Below, one piece after another: positions 6,046-14,712 of a DNA stretch of 15,968 bases (its first letter is position 1; each line of letters begins with the position of its first letter). Origin of the DNA: Erysipelotrichaceae bacterium (lineage in GTDB: Bacteria > Bacillota_I > Bacilli_A > Erysipelotrichales > Erysipelotrichaceae); assembly GCA_020026035.1 (NCBI GenBank), contig JAHHRC010000024.1, forward strand, positions 1-15,968. The letters run 5' to 3'. The notes beneath the pieces were generated by a model. The model made no database searches. It had not been told where the DNA came from and worked only from the letters and a program-made list of their open reading frames with translations. Position numbers and translations under genes: made by a program.

Positions 6046-6448
6046 GGATATAGACCTCTATTTCAATATTGTCATGGGATGAGCCAGTGATGAATGTTGT
6101 TTGGACTTTGAACCAATCATTTAGATCTAAGTCCAAATAGAAATCACCTGGATAAGCTCGATTCCATTTACAAAGTATAAGGGTTTCAATTTGGTCATTA
6201 TAAAAAGAAAGTTCCTTGTCTTCTACAAAACAATAATCACCGATATTTGCTTGATTTAGAAAGTCTTCAGAAACTTCAATATTTGATGCATTGAGGTCTT
6301 TAAAGAGTTTATAGGAATAAGAATTCATATAAAGGGTATTTCCGTTTGTTTTGTTTAATAGATATTCATTTAAGATGGAATCACGGCTTTGGCGTCTATT
6401 GTTAAATAGCATTCCCATACGATCATCCACACATACGATTACATGCAT
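6023..6448 (-). CDS. Conserved 141-aa Bacillota protein, unknown function ('ribonuclease Z'-labelled family)
   Basis: The N-terminus (MHVIVCVDDRMGMLFNNRR, residues 1-19) and SRDSILNEYLL, LYMNSYSYKLF, GDYCFVED and LCKWNRAYPGDFYLDLD match a conserved small family that I remember from Lachnospiraceae and relatives. It is often labelled 'ribonuclease Z' in databases, but it shows none of the HxHxDH metallo-beta-lactamase residues of a true RNase Z, so that name is probably wrong. There is no signal peptide; it looks like a cytoplasmic alpha/beta protein. GGAGGT (6459-6454) lies 5 bases before ATG. Its 3' end overlaps the nuclease gene by 23 bases, so the two are co-transcribed and possibly functionally linked. 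Confidence 0.82.
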   Translation of the reverse strand: MHVIVCVDDRMGMLFNNRRQSRDSILNEYLLNKTNGNTLYMNSYSYKLFKDLNASNIEVSEDFLNQANIGDYCFVEDKELSFYNDQIETLILCKWNRAYPGDFYLDLDLNDWFKVQTTFITGSSHDNIEIEVYIHANKQTI

Positions 6449-6474
6449 AGTTTACCTCCAAATGTACTGAAGGT

Positions 6475-6480
6475 ATTATA
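6475..6480 (-). promoter_or_regulatory. -10 box for the minus-strand nuclease operon
   Basis: A perfect TATAAT on the minus strand (6480-6475) lies 26 bases before the start codon of the 141-aa gene. At 17 bases upstream there is only TGAATT, a poor -35 match, so the call rests mainly on the -10 hexamer and position in a divergent intergenic region. Confidence 0.55.
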
Positions 6481-6533
6481 GCGTATTTGTGAAAGGAATT
6501 CATAATTGTATAAATGAAAGTTTGAATGGTACT

Positions 6534-6560
6534 TTTAACGTACAGGAATTGTGATACAAT
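6534..6560 (+). promoter_or_regulatory. Extended -10 promoter for the candidate defence operon
   Basis: TGATACAAT at 6552-6560 is an extended -10 (TGn plus TACAAT, 5/6). A partial -35 TTTAAC (6534-6539) lies 15 bases upstream, and an extended -10 tolerates such weak spacing. Transcription would start near 6567, leaving a leader of about 80 bases before the first gene. GTAC-N7-GTAC (6529-6543) brackets the -35 and could bind a regulator, though it is too short to claim. Confidence 0.55.
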
Positions 6561-6649
6561 GGTAACAACAGGTATTTGTTTTTACAGTTTGATGAATTAT
6601 TTTCTATTGGTTTTCGTTTTAGAGAAATTTAAGGTGAAAGGGATGGTGA

Positions 6650-9343
6650 ATGATGAATTTTTCTTATGATGACAAATTGAATGAATTGAAAATAAAAGTG
6701 TATCACGAACAAAACATTGGTATGGATTTGATTGAATTACTCGACAACAAAGCATTTTTAAAAGAATTGCATATGCGTGCAAAATGGCATTTAAAAAATT
6801 CTTTGGTCTTAGATGTAGGGACAAGAGTATCCGATCCTGCTTTGGTATTTATATCCTTAGTTTGTATTGGCTTTTCCTACGATGGAGCATTTTATGATGC
6901 CGTACAAAATACGTATGAAGAATTGTATGAGATTTCCTCAAGACAGCGTATCGAAGGCTTGATTCGAGATGTGTTACGAAAATTTAAGCCGAAGAATGCA
7001 AGTAGAAAAGATGAGAGAATGATTAACTATGCGTTACGTCAAACGATTGTACCGCAAGCATTTTTACCTGAGTTTTTTGAATTTATTTATGATATCTATC
7101 GGTTGAACTTGGAATATAGTTTGCCGGAAAACCTGTACGAGGAGTTTGAGTTTGTGTATCACAATCTGGATGGTTCGAAAGGTTCTTTTGATGAGTTAGA
7201 GGTAAATTGTACGAATAAGACGTATAAGTTGATTCAAACGACGAAATGTTTGATCAATGAGGATTCTTCAGCCTTAACGGAATTGAGTGTTGAAGTCGTG
7301 AAGTTGATTGATAGTCGCGTTTGGGATAAGAATCCAACGATAAAGAATTCCTATTACAACTATGGTTATGAAATGTGGGAAGCGAACTACTCCCATGACA
7401 CAGAGCGGAATGGAATGAGTGGATCTAGATCGAGTTGGAAACCGAAGTTTGAACTTCGTTATGGTTGTGTGTACTTAGTTCCACCGGTGCATAAGATTCG
7501 CGATTTGATGAATGGACGTTCAGTGATTGCGCAAGTGTATTGTGGAGAGCGTTTGGTGTATGAATCAAGACAAATGGATGTCAATATTCAAGAAATCATG
7601 GGTGGATATCGTATCCGCGTAAATGATATCAAGTTGGATGATCCGTTGAATGAAGTGCGTTATGTATTAAAAGCTGATAACCGGGGAGTGTATTCGAGTG
7701 GAGCTTCCTTGCATCGAGAGGTACTTGCCTTTAATGAAGAAGGGGTAGAAGTACGTAATAACAAGGGTTATGAAGGAAGAATTACCTTCTGTTATAAAAA
7801 TCGAATTCCTGAATTAGAAGTGTCCGCAAACCGTGGAACGTATTTACTATCGAGTAAGTCGGTGAAGTACGAAGATGTGTTCGTGTTTGGAAATGAAGTG
7901 TTTAATTGTTCCGGTATGATAGTACCGAATGTGTATGGATCTATTTGTTCAAAGGCTACAGTTTCTAGTTTGGATGGAAATGAAACGCTCCCTGTATTTA
8001 CAAAGCTAAAGTTTTTGATGTTTGAATGCAAAGATGAGCAAGTTCCGACTTGTTTGTATGTAAATGAACGGATGATTCCATTGAAGTCATTGAACGTGGA
8101 ACAATCGTATCGAGGAGGCGTGCATAAGTTTGTTATTCCTTCCAACATTGAAAATCCAGGTGTGTATCGGATTCGAATTCCGAATATAAAAAGCTTTGAT
8201 TTTGTATATGATCCAACGTTTGAAAGCTGTACAAAGAGACGAATGGGCGATGAGTATGAGTTGCATGTGACGTCATCATTTTACGATGAAGAACTTATAC
8301 GAGTCGTGGAATTGAAACACTTTGACAAAGAGCCTATAGACTTTTTCTATGGTGGAATGAAGTATCGATATGAGATTAATTTCGGCTTTGAATTGTATCG
8401 CATAAATGGTGGAGAATGGCGAAAGATTGGCGTTGATACGATGAACGAAAAGGATCTAGGATTGGATTCTTATTTGGAATTGTATGGCGGAGGTTATAGT
8501 TCCTATCAGATTTGTGGAAGAAAGAACCATGAAGTTTCGATAAATCCTGTAGCGGATAGTGTTGCCTTAGAACAAGACAAACTGATTCAACGCATTTCCA
8601 TTGGATACTTTAATCGCTATAAGGCGGAGTATGAGATGTTATTGATTCTTTTGTTTAAGAATGACGGACCAAAACCAATTGAATGTTTCTTAAGATGTGT
8701 GATTCGTGAGAAAGATATTCACTTTGATTTGAATCAGTTCAATGGAAATTTAAAGTTCCAGGTGACATACGATGGAATCGGGGATGTGAGTATGGAACTC
8801 ACTCGATCGGATGGATTCATGGTGTTGTGTAAGAGTCAAGTTGATAATGGAGAATGGATTGAGACGACGGTTCCATCTTCGGGTGAATATGAACTAGCGT
8901 TTTATGAAAAGGCAAAGGGATTGTCTCTTTTAAAGAAGAAAGAACTTTGCAAAATACCGATGAATATCATTTTGTTCAATGATATGGCAGGTCGAAGATT
9001 TTCATTGGTTCGAGCACATTACGATGTGTATTGCAATGAAGCGTATCGCCAACGTGATTTGGTGTTAAGGGGTGTGCATATTAAATTGACACAATTGTTA
9101 AAGGATGGTCGATATCTTGGTGATTTGTATTCAGATACGCCGGATGGGAAGTTCTATTTATATCATTTGAACCCTGTAACGGTTGAGCTTTGTGGGTGTG
9201 CAGAAGATATGAAGATGGATGTGTTCATTACAAAAGATGAAGATGGCGTATTGCTTGATTTGCAACATAGCAATATTTTGAATGCACTAACCGACCAAAA
9301 AGCACCGGATGTGTATTTGATTGAAATGAAATTAGATAATTGA
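6650..9343 (+). CDS. Large (897 aa) defence-operon protein of unknown fold, DruH-like by position
   Basis: I do not recognise a named domain. Residues about 20-220 are helical, with LVFISLVCIGFSYDGAFY (65-82), a helix pair around RQRIEGLIRDVLRKF (98-112), YALRQTIVPQAFLPEFFEF (127-145) and a conserved-looking KTYKLIQTTKCLI (190-202). From about 265 (FELRYGCVYLVPPVHKIR) to the end it reads as repeated beta-rich modules, probably Ig-like or jelly-roll, for example GVYRIRIPNIKSFDFVYD and SSGEYELAFYEKA. There are no signal peptide, Walker motif or nuclease signature. AAAGGGA (6637-6643) precedes adjacent ATGs at 6650 and 6653; either may start. It ends 12 bases before the helicase gene. In Druantia type III a large protein of unknown function (DruH) precedes DruE in the same way; homology here is only inferred. 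Confidence 0.78.
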   Translation: MMNFSYDDKLNELKIKVYHEQNIGMDLIELLDNKAFLKELHMRAKWHLKNSLVLDVGTRVSDPALVFISLVCIGFSYDGAFYDAVQNTYEELYEISSRQRIEGLIRDVLRKFKPKNASRKDERMINYALRQTIVPQAFLPEFFEFIYDIYRLNLEYSLPENLYEEFEFVYHNLDGSKGSFDELEVNCTNKTYKLIQTTKCLINEDSSALTELSVEVVKLIDSRVWDKNPTIKNSYYNYGYEMWEANYSHDTERNGMSGSRSSWKPKFELRYGCVYLVPPVHKIRDLMNGRSVIAQVYCGERLVYESRQMDVNIQEIMGGYRIRVNDIKLDDPLNEVRYVLKADNRGVYSSGASLHREVLAFNEEGVEVRNNKGYEGRITFCYKNRIPELEVSANRGTYLLSSKSVKYEDVFVFGNEVFNCSGMIVPNVYGSICSKATVSSLDGNETLPVFTKLKFLMFECKDEQVPTCLYVNERMIPLKSLNVEQSYRGGVHKFVIPSNIENPGVYRIRIPNIKSFDFVYDPTFESCTKRRMGDEYELHVTSSFYDEELIRVVELKHFDKEPIDFFYGGMKYRYEINFGFELYRINGGEWRKIGVDTMNEKDLGLDSYLELYGGGYSSYQICGRKNHEVSINPVADSVALEQDKLIQRISIGYFNRYKAEYEMLLILLFKNDGPKPIECFLRCVIREKDIHFDLNQFNGNLKFQVTYDGIGDVSMELTRSDGFMVLCKSQVDNGEWIETTVPSSGEYELAFYEKAKGLSLLKKKELCKIPMNIILFNDMAGRRFSLVRAHYDVYCNEAYRQRDLVLRGVHIKLTQLLKDGRYLGDLYSDTPDGKFYLYHLNPVTVELCGCAEDMKMDVFITKDEDGVLLDLQHSNILNALTDQKAPDVYLIEMKLDN

Positions 9344-9355
9344 GTGAGGTAGGAA

Positions 9356-12300
9356 ATGGCTAAGAAATTGAATTCGATTGAAAAGGCTAGATACATTGAT
9401 CGTAGATATCGTGAGTATCTACATTCTTCTTTCTTCTTTAAAGACGAACCAATTCAAAAGCAATTTGAAGAACAGCTTGCGAAAGAGGATTTATTCCGTG
9501 GGCCTTATCTTTCGATGAGTCTTCCGTTTGTGCAAGGGAAGAGTGTGAATGAGTTAATTCATTCAGGTGTGATGAGTAAAGAGTTCAGAAACCTAGGGGA
9601 TGTACATTTGTCACGTCCACTTTACAAGCACCAGGAAGAAGCGATTCAGTTGTTGAAACAAGGTAGAAGCGTAGTCGTCACGACCGGAACAGGTTCAGGT
9701 AAGTCAGAGTCCTTCTTATATCCGATATTAGACGATATTTTACAGGATATTGAGCATGGAAGAGAGGTGCATGGGGTTCGAGCAATTTTCTTGTACCCGA
9801 TGAATGCACTTTTGAATGATCAGGTGGAACGTGTACGGAAAATGCTTACTCCATACGGAAAGATTACCTATGGATTCTATACCGGTGATACACCAGAAAC
9901 GTTAAGTGATGCGCAAAGAGTGCAGCTTTCAATTGATACAGGAATTGAATATCCAAAGAATGAATTGTTATCGCGGAAAGAGATTCGAAACAAACCACCA
10001 CAACTCTTGTTTACCAACTATTCAATGTTGGAATACTTGTTACTACGACCAAGTGATTGTACGTTATTTGCAAAAGAGAATATCGAGCAATGGAAGTTTG
10101 TCGTACTCGATGAAGCACATACCTATGCTGGTAGTAAGGGTATTGAAATTGCAATGTTGCTAAGAAGGTTGTCGGGGTTAAAAGAAACAAAACCAACGTT
10201 TATTTTAACCAGTGCAACCCTTGGTGAAAAAGGGCGTAGTGAACAAGAAATTGTGGACTTTGCGACAAATCTAACTGCTGCTCCATTTAAAGAGTCAGAT
10301 ATCATTTTTGCCAAACGCGTGGATTTAGATCCAGAAGAAATTCAGTACCAAGTTAGCGAAGAAGATTTGCTAGAGATGGAAAGAATGATTGAGGCGAAGG
10401 AATCCATTCGGCCTATTGTTCAAAAGTATGTCGATAGTAATCATATGAATACAAATGAACTGCTTTATGATCTTTTGGTCCATGATAAGCATGTATACAA
10501 TCTTTCCAGGATCTTGAAGAAGACGACCAAAGTCTTTGATGAAGTGTTAAAAGAGTTGATTCCTACGATGAGTGAGGAAGCGTTAGTCGCATTATGTTCA
10601 CTTATCAATAAAGCACGAAGAAATGGAATGGGTCTTTACGATTTAAAATACCATTCCTTTGTTCGACCATTTTCTAGCGGTTATGTAACACTTGGAAAGA
10701 ATGTTGAATTATCTCTTACGAAAACAAACGAACTCAATGGTTTGAAAACGTTCGAGATTGCATTATGTGATTATTGTAATGAACTCTATGTCACTGGATT
10801 GATACGTGTGAACAAAGAAACAGGTGTACAGTATTTGGAAGTTGAAAGTGAAACGTCTGAACAAGATGCTTTGTACGAAAGCTTAGAGAAGGCGTACTTC
10901 ATGTTGAATGATGAGTTTGCCGAAAATGTGAAAAGTGACCAATATGAACCGTATGAAGTTTGTTCGAAATGCGGTGCAATTTGGCAAACGCGTAATTTGA
11001 ACAAGATCACATGTCATTGTAAAGATAGCTATAAGCGATTGATGTATAAGGTTTGTAGAAAAAATGCAAGTGATACTGATCTTTTGTACGGTAAGTTAAT
11101 GAAATGTCTTAGCTGTGGAAGAAATAAGAATAATTCTACTATTTTAAAAAGCCTTCAAGTAGGTAGTGATTCAGGAACTGCGATTATGGCTCAGATTCTA
11201 TTGGAATCGATGGAATCCGATGACTTAGTAGAAGTAAAGCCAATGAAGCTCTCACTAAAGCCAAGGACGATTCCAAAGCCACAGGAAGATGCGAAGGTAA
11301 AACAATTCTTATCCTTCTCGGATAGTCGACAGAAAGCATCCTATGCAGCTGTATTCTTCATGAAGAATCATACGCGTTTATTACGGAAGCGATTGATTTG
11401 GAAGATGATTGAAGATAATGGCTATGAAGATATTGAGGTGAGTCCGTTAGTGACACAACTTTCTAAGTTTATACAAACGAAGAATCTGTTTGATAACGAT
11501 ATGGGAGCTGAAAAGAATGCGTGGATAACGGTGTTGTATGACCTGCTTCGCGTAGATGGAATGTACGATGGTGAAGGTGTTGGGTTGTACTACTTCGACT
11601 TAGATTTAAGTGATCTTGAAAACGCTTTAAGCGAAGAAGAAATTCGACAAACGTTCCCTGGATTAGATATTTCGAAGAAAGACTTCATGACATTGATTCA
11701 AGTTGTATTTAATTGTTTTAAGATGAATTGTGCAATTGATTACGCAGAAGCTGGTTTGATGAATGAAGAGAAATTGAATGAATTCAACTATCGTCACTTC
11801 GATAATTATTATGTATTCCAATTAGAAAAAGAGGCGCGTGGAACGAAGAAGAAACAGACAGAAGTTAAGAGTTTCTTGCCAACGGATACAAGAGAAAATG
11901 CGGCGGTGCAATATGTGAAGAAGGCGTTTCAGTGCACGGATGAACAGGCGAAAAATCTATTGAGTGTCATCTTTGTAGATTTACTAAGTCAATTGAAAGA
12001 CGCTGGATACGAGCCGATTTTTAAGATAGAAGTCGGCGGGAAGACGCAAATCTATGCGAAACGCTATGTGTTAAAGAATTACAAAACATCGAAGTACTAT
12101 CGCTGTGATACCTGTGGAAGATTAACACCACACAATGTACATGATGTTTGTGTTCAGCGTGGTTGTATGGGGAAATTGGTGGAAGTCGATGTCGATGAGG
12201 TCATGAAGGGCAACTACTATCGTGACTTGTATATCAACAAGAAGATTGAACGTATTGTAGGTAAAGAACATACAGCGCAATTAGAACGTGACAAAGCGAA

Positions 12301-14095
12301 AGAATATCAAAATGACTTTAAGAATAAGAAGTTGAATATCTTATTCTGTTCAACGACCTTTGAAATGGGAATTGATATTGGTGGTTTGGAAACGGTATTT
12401 ATGCGTAATGTGCCTCCGACTCCAGCAAATTATGTGCAGCGTGCAGGTCGTGCAGGTCGTAGAGAAGATAGTTCCGCCTTTATTTTGACGTATTGTGACT
12501 TTAATTCACATGACTTCTCGTTCTACAAAGAACCAGAACAAATGATTTCTGGAATGATTCACCCACCGATGTTTGAAGTTTTGAATGACAAGATTATTCG
12601 TCGTCATTTGATGTCGAGTTGTTTATCCTCGTTCTTCCAGATTCACCCAGAGTATTTTAAATCCTTGGATATGTTCTTATTGGATGGAGGGGTTGAGGCC
12701 TTTAATGACTATATTTTGTCGTGTCCAAAAGACTTGAATGAATACATTAATAAGCGTGTGTTACCAGAAGAAATATATGCAAAGTATCATGACTTTAATT
12801 GGTTTGATGGAAGCGATGAGCGTTTGGAGAATTTGCAAAACTCTGTCGAAGTGAGCATCCGTGAGTATGAGGTAGCTAAGGCGTTACAACACCAAAAAGG
12901 TACTACGACCGATATTGTGGATTATGACAGGTTGATGAATCAAATCAAGTCGGCGAAAGTCTTGGATATGTTGTCTCGATATAGCGTCATTCCACGATAC
13001 GGTTTCCCTGTGGATGTTGTTTCATTAGAAATGCCAGATCGTGATAAGAGTAAGAAAGATCATATTAAGGCGAATGATGGATTACAACGTGATTTGCGTA
13101 TTGCGATTTCTGAATTTGGACCGGAAGCGGAAACAGTAGTGGATGGTAAGAAGGTGATGTCGCAGTATGTAATCTTGCCGAAAAAACAAAACCTCATGAA
13201 GCGATTCTACTGTGTATGTCCTACGTGCAAACGATTTAACATTATGTATTCCGATAAGGTTGTGGATACTTGTGAGTATTGCGGTGGTTCATTGCCGTCT
13301 GAGTTAGTGAGTCCGTTTATCGATCCTGTGCATGGGTTTAAGGCAGTAGGGGCGAAGACAACTCCAGAGTCAAAGCCACAACGAAATCAGATTACGAATG
13401 TTTTATATGTTGGTAAGGGAATTGTGGAAAATGCCTTTGAATTACCTGGAGTATTGGGAGTTGAATCTTCAAGAGATGATGAGTTGATGGTGTTAAGTCT
13501 TGATTTATTCTATATCTGTCCAGAATGTGGATATGCGGTGAAATACAATCGTAAGAATCACCTCGATTTGGATGGAAAAGGGCAAGTCATTGAAATGGAA
13601 CACTATACGCGTTATGGGTATAAGTGTAATGAAACAATGCTTCGGATGAATGAGTTAGGACACACATTTAAAACAGACGTAGTACGCTTTACAATTCCGA
13701 TGTTGTTGTGTGTTGAATCTGCAGAATCTGTTGAGTATGCAAGAGCGTTATCCTTCTTGTATGCATTCTTGGAAGGAATGAGTGCAGCATTGGATATTGA
13801 ACGAAATGATATCAGTGGTGTCGTAGCGGAAAATAGAACGATGAATACGTATGACATATTGTTGTACGACGATGTTCCAGGTGGAGCAGGGCATGTGAAG
13901 CGTTTATTGACGAAGGATGCGATTGTTTCGAGTATGAAAGAAGCGTATAAGAAAGTTTCTAAGAATTGTTGTGATGAAGATACATCGTGTTACAATTGTT
14001 TGAGAAATTATAAGAATCGCTTTGAACATCACTTACTGAAGCGCAAGTATGCAATTGAGGTGTTGGAGACGTTATTAAAAGCGATTAAAGATTGA
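9356..14095 (+). CDS. Giant DEAH-type helicase with C-terminal DUF1998 (DruE/DrmAB-like)
   Basis: A 1579-residue ATP-dependent nucleic-acid translocase. After an N-terminal segment of the type found in this helicase group (KGPYL-like RGPYLSMSLPF, 48-58; RPLYKHQEEAI Q-motif region, 87-97) come motif I TTGTGSGKS (109-117), Ia YPMNALLNDQ (147-156), Ib TNYSMLEYLLLRP (220-232), II DEAH (252-255) and III SAT (286-288). The second RecA half begins near FLSFSDSRQKAS (651-662) and holds motif V STTFEMGIDIGG (999-1010) and VI QRAGRAGRR (1028-1036). Large insertions carry paired cysteines: 471/474, 536/539, 553/555, 584/587, then 917/920 and 932/937. Further pairs occur at 1286-1291, 1306/1309 and 1388/1391. 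The end is DUF1998: LYDDVPGGAGHV (1503-1514) and CCDEDTSCYNCLRNY (1538-1552). This one-chain layout matches DruE of Druantia; DISARM splits it into DrmA and DrmB, and MrfA is about half as long. GAGG/AGG precede ATG 9356. Confidence 0.93.
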   Translation: MAKKLNSIEKARYIDRRYREYLHSSFFFKDEPIQKQFEEQLAKEDLFRGPYLSMSLPFVQGKSVNELIHSGVMSKEFRNLGDVHLSRPLYKHQEEAIQLLKQGRSVVVTTGTGSGKSESFLYPILDDILQDIEHGREVHGVRAIFLYPMNALLNDQVERVRKMLTPYGKITYGFYTGDTPETLSDAQRVQLSIDTGIEYPKNELLSRKEIRNKPPQLLFTNYSMLEYLLLRPSDCTLFAKENIEQWKFVVLDEAHTYAGSKGIEIAMLLRRLSGLKETKPTFILTSATLGEKGRSEQEIVDFATNLTAAPFKESDIIFAKRVDLDPEEIQYQVSEEDLLEMERMIEAKESIRPIVQKYVDSNHMNTNELLYDLLVHDKHVYNLSRILKKTTKVFDEVLKELIPTMSEEALVALCSLINKARRNGMGLYDLKYHSFVRPFSSGYVTLGKNVELSLTKTNELNGLKTFEIALCDYCNELYVTGLIRVNKETGVQYLEVESETSEQDALYESLEKAYFMLNDEFAENVKSDQYEPYEVCSKCGAIWQTRNLNKITCHCKDSYKRLMYKVCRKNASDTDLLYGKLMKCLSCGRNKNNSTILKSLQVGSDSGTAIMAQILLESMESDDLVEVKPMKLSLKPRTIPKPQEDAKVKQFLSFSDSRQKASYAAVFFMKNHTRLLRKRLIWKMIEDNGYEDIEVSPLVTQLSKFIQTKNLFDNDMGAEKNAWITVLYDLLRVDGMYDGEGVGLYYFDLDLSDLENALSEEEIRQTFPGLDISKKDFMTLIQVVFNCFKMNCAIDYAEAGLMNEEKLNEFNYRHFDNYYVFQLEKEARGTKKKQTEVKSFLPTDTRENAAVQYVKKAFQCTDEQAKNLLSVIFVDLLSQLKDAGYEPIFKIEVGGKTQIYAKRYVLKNYKTSKYYRCDTCGRLTPHNVHDVCVQRGCMGKLVEVDVDEVMKGNYYRDLYINKKIERIVGKEHTAQLERDKAKEYQNDFKNKKLNILFCSTTFEMGIDIGGLETVFMRNVPPTPANYVQRAGRAGRREDSSAFILTYCDFNSHDFSFYKEPEQMISGMIHPPMFEVLNDKIIRRHLMSSCLSSFFQIHPEYFKSLDMFLLDGGVEAFNDYILSCPKDLNEYINKRVLPEEIYAKYHDFNWFDGSDERLENLQNSVEVSIREYEVAKALQHQKGTTTDIVDYDRLMNQIKSAKVLDMLSRYSVIPRYGFPVDVVSLEMPDRDKSKKDHIKANDGLQRDLRIAISEFGPEAETVVDGKKVMSQYVILPKKQNLMKRFYCVCPTCKRFNIMYSDKVVDTCEYCGGSLPSELVSPFIDPVHGFKAVGAKTTPESKPQRNQITNVLYVGKGIVENAFELPGVLGVESSRDDELMVLSLDLFYICPECGYAVKYNRKNHLDLDGKGQVIEMEHYTRYGYKCNETMLRMNELGHTFKTDVVRFTIPMLLCVESAESVEYARALSFLYAFLEGMSAALDIERNDISGVVAENRTMNTYDILLYDDVPGGAGHVKRLLTKDAIVSSMKEAYKKVSKNCCDEDTSCYNCLRNYKNRFEHHLLKRKYAIEVLETLLKAIKD

Positions 14096-14105
14096 TGGTG
14101 AATTT

Positions 14106-14711
14106 ATGAATGATACATTGAATTGGTATGATAAAAATGCAGAGTTGTTCTTTCAATCAACAAACGATGCGAAGATGAATGCAATGCAGGAACATTTCTT
14201 GACTGTGTTGAAGAATGAATTTGGTGATGGAAGCTATACATTGCTTGATTTTGGTTGTGGCATTGGTCGAGATAGTTTGTATTTCAAAACGTTAGGACTT
14301 CAAGTTACAGCAATTGATGGGTCGAAGAAGATGTGTGAACTCGCTTCGAAGAAAACAGGATTGTCAGTTGAATGTATGGACTTTTGTGCATTTGATGAAG
14401 AAGCGAAATATGATGGTATATGGGCTTGTGCATCGTTATTGCATTTAGAAGATACGAATTTGGTGTTAGTCATGAAGGCACTTCAAAAGGCACTTGTTGA
14501 AAATGGCATCTTGTATTGTTCGTTTAAGTATGGCGATACAACAAGAGTGAAAGATGGTCGTTTCTTTAATGATTACAATGAAGAAAAGTTTAATACCTTG
14601 CTTGAAAAGGTGGATGGCTTAGAGGTTGTGGATTGTTTTGTAACGAATGATGTAAGAGTCAATCGAGAACATGAGAAGTGGTTGAATGTATTTTTAAGGA
14701 AGGTAGACTAG
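14106..14711 (+). CDS. Class I SAM-dependent methyltransferase (small, TehB/UbiE-like)
   Basis: A 201-residue Rossmann-fold methyltransferase. Motif I is LLDFGCGIGRDSLYF (46-60), the acidic residue binding the SAM ribose is Asp71 in VTAIDGS, the next acidic motif is ECMDF (89-93), followed by YDGIWACASLLHL (102-114) and ILYCSFKYGD (135-144); the chain ends with WLNVFLRK. There is no (D/N/S)PP(Y/F) catalytic motif or PCQ motif, so it is not a typical DNA adenine or cytosine methylase. The pattern fits families acting on small molecules or proteins. It starts 10 bases after the helicase stop with a weak GGTGA RBS and ends 1 base before the HNH gene, so it is part of the same operon. Its substrate cannot be told from sequence. 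Confidence 0.9.
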   Translation: MNDTLNWYDKNAELFFQSTNDAKMNAMQEHFLTVLKNEFGDGSYTLLDFGCGIGRDSLYFKTLGLQVTAIDGSKKMCELASKKTGLSVECMDFCAFDEEAKYDGIWACASLLHLEDTNLVLVMKALQKALVENGILYCSFKYGDTTRVKDGRFFNDYNEEKFNTLLEKVDGLEVVDCFVTNDVRVNREHEKWLNVFLRKVD

Positions 14712-14712
14712 T

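Noticed and set aside
6529..6543. GTAC-N7-GTAC inverted repeat over the -35 region of the defence operon as an operator
   Set aside because: Each half is only four bases and self-palindromic; this is expected often by chance, so it is mentioned only within the promoter entry.
6561..6649. Riboswitch or structured leader before the 897-aa gene
   Set aside because: The roughly 80-base leader is AT-rich with no convincing stems, terminator or known aptamer pattern.
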